NCBI GenBank assembly: GCA_044338255.1 | Contig: JBIILZ010000082.1 | Coordinates: 1 to 17,609 of the forward strand | DNA: 17,609 bases | Direction: 5' to 3' | DNA from: CAIUVD01 sp044338255 | GTDB taxonomy: Bacteria; Planctomycetota; UBA11346 | Part shown: one piece after another, positions 15,636 through 17,609 of the stretch | How positions within the stretch are numbered: position 1 is the first letter of the stretch | Layout of the letters: the number at the start of each line of letters is the position of its first letter | Translations under genes and position numbers: made by a program | Notes under the pieces: model-generated | Databases searched by the model: none | What the model saw: the letters and a program-made list of their open reading frames with translations, nothing else | What the model was told of the DNA's origin: nothing

Positions 15636-16222
15636 CGGTGGAACTCCGGCACCGGCGGCACCGGGGCACCGACGGCGGCGTGCAGTTTGGGCATGAACGC
15701 CGGCACCAGCGCGGCCTCAACGCGGTAATAGAGCGCCAGGCGGCGACCTTGGCGCATCGCGCTCCACAGGTGGCTGACCTTGTCGCCTTCGGGGGTCGAG
15801 AGGCGCACGCGGATGCGCTCGGGCAGCGACGCGCGCTCGGCGGCGTCAAGGCTGCCATCAGTGGGATCGAGGTACTGGCTGACCTGGATCAGCGGACAGG
15901 AATGGAAGGCCTGCGCCACCCGGCTCAGCACCGTTTGTACCTGGTCGTGGCGATCGCTGTAATAGGTCACCAGATAATGCAGCGCGAGCGGCAGCGGGGC
16001 ATCGCGATGCCGTCCGCCATCACTGGGCATGATGCGATTCATCTGATAGGGATCGGGCTCGACGGCGTAGAGATTCAGCGCCAAGCGATTGGCATGCTCG
16101 CTCGCAGATTCGCTGCTGAGATCAGCGATACGCACCCACTGGTCCTGCTCGGTGTGCGCCAACGGGGGCGGCACCACGGCGTGCAGGAAGCCTTGCAAGG
16201 TTTGGGAGACGGCGAGGAGCAT
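15632..16222 (-). CDS. DUF4255 / Pvc16-type tail terminator (cap) protein, 196 aa
   Basis: Matches the Pvc16 N-terminal family (DUF4255), which caps the distal end of the tube and sheath. Visible marks: an N-terminal helix AVSQTLQGFLHAVVPP; R-I-A-D-L-S-S-E-S; the strand LALNLYAVEPDPYQMNRI; L-P-L-A-L-H-Y-L-V-T-Y-Y-S, which is the family's P-L-x-L-x-L-x-Y-L-x-T-x-Y core; and the final A-L-Y-Y-R-V-E-A-A-L-V strand. Length is typical. It is the first gene of the minus-strand block, so the operon promoter should lie upstream in 16223-16369. Its stop overlaps the next start (ATGA). Confidence 0.88.
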   Translation of the reverse strand: MLLAVSQTLQGFLHAVVPPPLAHTEQDQWVRIADLSSESASEHANRLALNLYAVEPDPYQMNRIMPSDGGRHRDAPLPLALHYLVTYYSDRHDQVQTVLSRVAQAFHSCPLIQVSQYLDPTDGSLDAAERASLPERIRVRLSTPEGDKVSHLWSAMRQGRRLALYYRVEAALVPAFMPKLHAAVGAPVPPVPEFHR

Positions 16223-16283
16223 GGCAGGCGCGCACTATGCACAGCCGGGGCGCGGCAGACCACGCACAGCGGTGATGCGATGG

Positions 16284-16324
16284 TGCAACAGTGCCGGTGA
16301 CCGAGATGACTGGCCATTGTTGCA
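16284..16324. promoter_or_regulatory. Imperfect inverted repeat in the divergent intergenic region
   Basis: TGCAACAGTG (16284-16293) and CATTGTTGCA (16315-16324) are inverted copies with one mismatch in ten, separated by 21 bases, about three helical turns centre to centre. The position between the structural block and the divergent candidate effector would suit an operator controlling both. I could not pick a convincing -35/-10 pair on either strand. Chance occurrence cannot be excluded. Confidence 0.35.
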
Positions 16325-16369
16325 GTGCTGTGGGAGGCCAAATGTCGTGGGTGCCGCACTCTGGCGGGC

Positions 16370-17416
16370 ATGGATAGAGCACCTGCCCAGACGCGTGCAA
16401 CGCCGACGGCAACAGTACGCGTGGAAACAACGCCGGCATTGGCGCAGCCGAGCGGTGGCGGACTGAGCCCGGCGGTACAGTTGGCAGGGTTGCCGTTGCG
16501 GGCTCCGAATCAGACGGGATTACCTGATGGTTTGAAGACCGGTGTGGCTACTTCTACGCGCAGTCGTCCCGGAAGCATCCAGCGGGTGGTTAACCCCGCG
16601 GACTGCGACCAGAGCGTCAATGGTCACTACTTGGTGCCGAACGTCGATCGTAAGGTGCTCTACAGTCGACAGGACGCCCGCAACCCGGTGCCGGCCAGCC
16701 TGTATGGCCGGGGTGACGAGGCGACCAATACCGGGGTGCCGCTGTATGCCTGGAGTCCCAATGTCCGGCTTTTTTTCAATGTAGAACAGGCTGCTGCCAA
16801 GTCGCCGAGTCATCGCCAGGTGCCATCCGAGGGATGGTGCGGGCTCGCCGGGTTACTGGGTTTCACCCAGCAGGGTCCGGACTTCGACTTCGGTGAGCAG
16901 GCTACTATCCTGGCCAAGGTGCAGAAGGAAATGGGCGACGCCAACAAGCCGACCACCGGCGTCATGGGCAAGAACGATTGCAGGGAGTTCGCCAAGCTGC
17001 TGCAAGGCCTGATCGCCACTGGTGCCGATCGTCCGGCGCCGCCGGCATTGGGGGTTGGGATCCCAGCAGCTGCGCCCGCCCAGGTCGGCGACCAGCTCAA
17101 TCACGACGATTTCGTGATTGATTCTAAGGTGGCCTACCATTCCGCCACCATCGTCGCGGCCGACGGCGCCAGCACCGTGACGTTGGAAGCCAATGCGGGC
17201 AAGGATCTCGAGGCACCCGAGTTCTTCATCCATGCGGGCCTGGCCGGTTTCATGGCCGCCAACAACGAAACCTGCGACAATGGCACCAAAGGCGACATCA
17301 CACGCCTAGCGCACCAGGGTGTGGCCCCACAGCGCCTGCAGCCCGCGCGCCTGGATCCCACCACAATGCGCAATGGCGTTGGTCGCAGCGTGGCGGACAC
17401 GGTGGCGATCGTCTAG
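16370..17416 (+). CDS. Candidate eCIS cargo/effector with a TGLPD motif and a possible Cys-His-Glu domain
   Basis: The only gene on the plus strand. ATG at 16370 (MDRAPAQTRATPT, 348 aa) is preferred; a GTG at 16325 would add 15 residues, and neither start has a good ribosome site. Numbered from the GTG, residues 16-60 are Pro/Ala/Thr-rich and probably disordered. Residues 61-74 (PNQTGLPDGLKTGV) match the N-x-T-G-L-P-D-x-L-K-x-G-V motif that opens eCIS-associated DUF4157 proteins, but the HExxH metalloprotease part that should follow is absent. SIQRVV follows at 84-89. The rest is globular: W-C-G (171-173), N-D-C-R-E-F-A-K-L-L (217-226) and A-Y-H-S-A-T-I-V-A-A-D-G to V-T-L-E (270-288). This order, with C219 or C172, H272 and E288, suggests a papain-like cysteine hydrolase or transferase. 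There is no signal peptide. Position beside an eCIS block supports a cargo role; all function is inference. Confidence 0.65.
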   Translation: MDRAPAQTRATPTATVRVETTPALAQPSGGGLSPAVQLAGLPLRAPNQTGLPDGLKTGVATSTRSRPGSIQRVVNPADCDQSVNGHYLVPNVDRKVLYSRQDARNPVPASLYGRGDEATNTGVPLYAWSPNVRLFFNVEQAAAKSPSHRQVPSEGWCGLAGLLGFTQQGPDFDFGEQATILAKVQKEMGDANKPTTGVMGKNDCREFAKLLQGLIATGADRPAPPALGVGIPAAAPAQVGDQLNHDDFVIDSKVAYHSATIVAADGASTVTLEANAGKDLEAPEFFIHAGLAGFMAANNETCDNGTKGDITRLAHQGVAPQRLQPARLDPTTMRNGVGRSVADTVAIV

Positions 17417-17488
17417 CGGGACACTGAACAAGCCGAGGGGCAAGCCAAAGGGAGGCGGCAGGTAGTGTGTCAATTTTAACGCTTATTT

Positions 17489-17609
17489 GTAACTGCTCAG
17501 GCAGGTCAGTGGCCGAGTCGACTTTTTAGCTGGGTTCTGGCTCCCGAGTGGTTAGGATGCCGTCATGCCCGTGGTCACGGTTCAAGGTCGGCAGTTGGAC
17601 GAGGTGGCC
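17489..17609 (+). mobile_element. Terminal 121 bp of the same insertion sequence, right copy
   Basis: Inverted duplicate of 6-126. Its GTAAC tip lies 72 bp after the stop of the candidate effector, in a short stretch (17417-17488) where I see no gene or terminator. Because the same end of the element faces inward at both sides, the two copies are in opposite orientation and bracket 17.4 kb of eCIS DNA. Target duplications cannot be examined, since the outer ends lie outside the window. Confidence 0.85.
17565..17609 (+). CDS. Start of the IS-borne ORF (right copy), cut by the window edge
   Basis: Fifteen codons, MPVVTVQGRQLDEVA, running off the right edge, identical to the left copy. AGGA lies 7 bases before this ATG. 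A second ATG at 17557 in another frame also stays open but has no suitably spaced ribosome site. The resemblance to DUF4338 (DruA-like) starts is tentative. Confidence 0.4.
   Translation, partial: MPVVTVQGRQLDEVA

Noticed and set aside
16223..16260. Possible -10 box (CATAGT) upstream of the cap gene on the minus strand
   Set aside because: No acceptable -35 at proper spacing, and the start site would fall almost on the ATG.
16860..16885. GFTQQGP occurs in both the sheath N-terminus and the candidate effector
   Set aside because: A seven-residue match in otherwise unrelated contexts; the surrounding residues do not align, so I take it as chance.
17417..17488. Possible terminator after the candidate effector
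   Set aside because: GACACT and AGTGT(GTC) could pair only across a loop of about 40 bases, and no T-run follows a compact stem.

Overview
The window is GC-rich, densely coded DNA that looks proteobacterial, but no taxonomic marker is present. It holds most of a contractile injection system locus of the extracellular type (eCIS; relatives are the Photorhabdus PVC, Serratia Afp and AlgoCIS particles). Thirteen structural genes run on the minus strand as one tightly packed block, from about 16222 down to the left edge. A single divergent gene on the plus strand (16370-17416) looks like a candidate cargo/effector.

Transcription order of the block, right to left: Pvc16-type cap protein (DUF4255); an unrecognised 238-aa protein with an Ala-rich linker; one very large sheath (764 aa); a hairpin-bearing gap of 103 bp; tube protein 1; tube protein 2; a 66-aa DUF5908-type protein; a LysM/CIS-tube adaptor (Pvc7 type); a gp27-gp5 (VgrG-like) spike whose frame is broken at a run of seven G; a gp25-type wedge protein with an insertion; two J/gp6-type baseplate proteins (Pvc11/Pvc12 positions); a phage tail protein I-like protein; an unrecognised 554-aa baseplate-region protein; and the N-terminal part of the tape-measure protein (CIS_TMP). 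Most junctions overlap by 4-10 bp or are separated by 2-7 bp, so the block probably behaves as one operon. The hairpin between sheath and tube is the one obvious place for differential expression.

Both window ends carry the same 121-bp sequence in inverted orientation (6-126 and 17489-17609). Each starts, from the inside, with 5'-GTAAC and leads outward into the start of the same ORF. These are the ends of two copies of one insertion sequence. The left copy interrupts the tape-measure gene after codon 491. With the spike frameshift and the absence of recognisable AAA+ ATPase, PAAR tip and tail-fibre genes, this raises the question of whether the locus still makes a working particle. Other possibilities are that it was split by IS-mediated rearrangement, or that the contig simply ends in a repeat and carries a homopolymer sequencing error.

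The divergent gene carries a TGLPD-type motif of the sort that starts the conserved region of eCIS-associated DUF4157 proteins, but lacks the HExxH part. It is followed by a domain with ordered Cys, His and Glu residues suggestive of a papain-like fold. It is the most interesting unassigned protein here.
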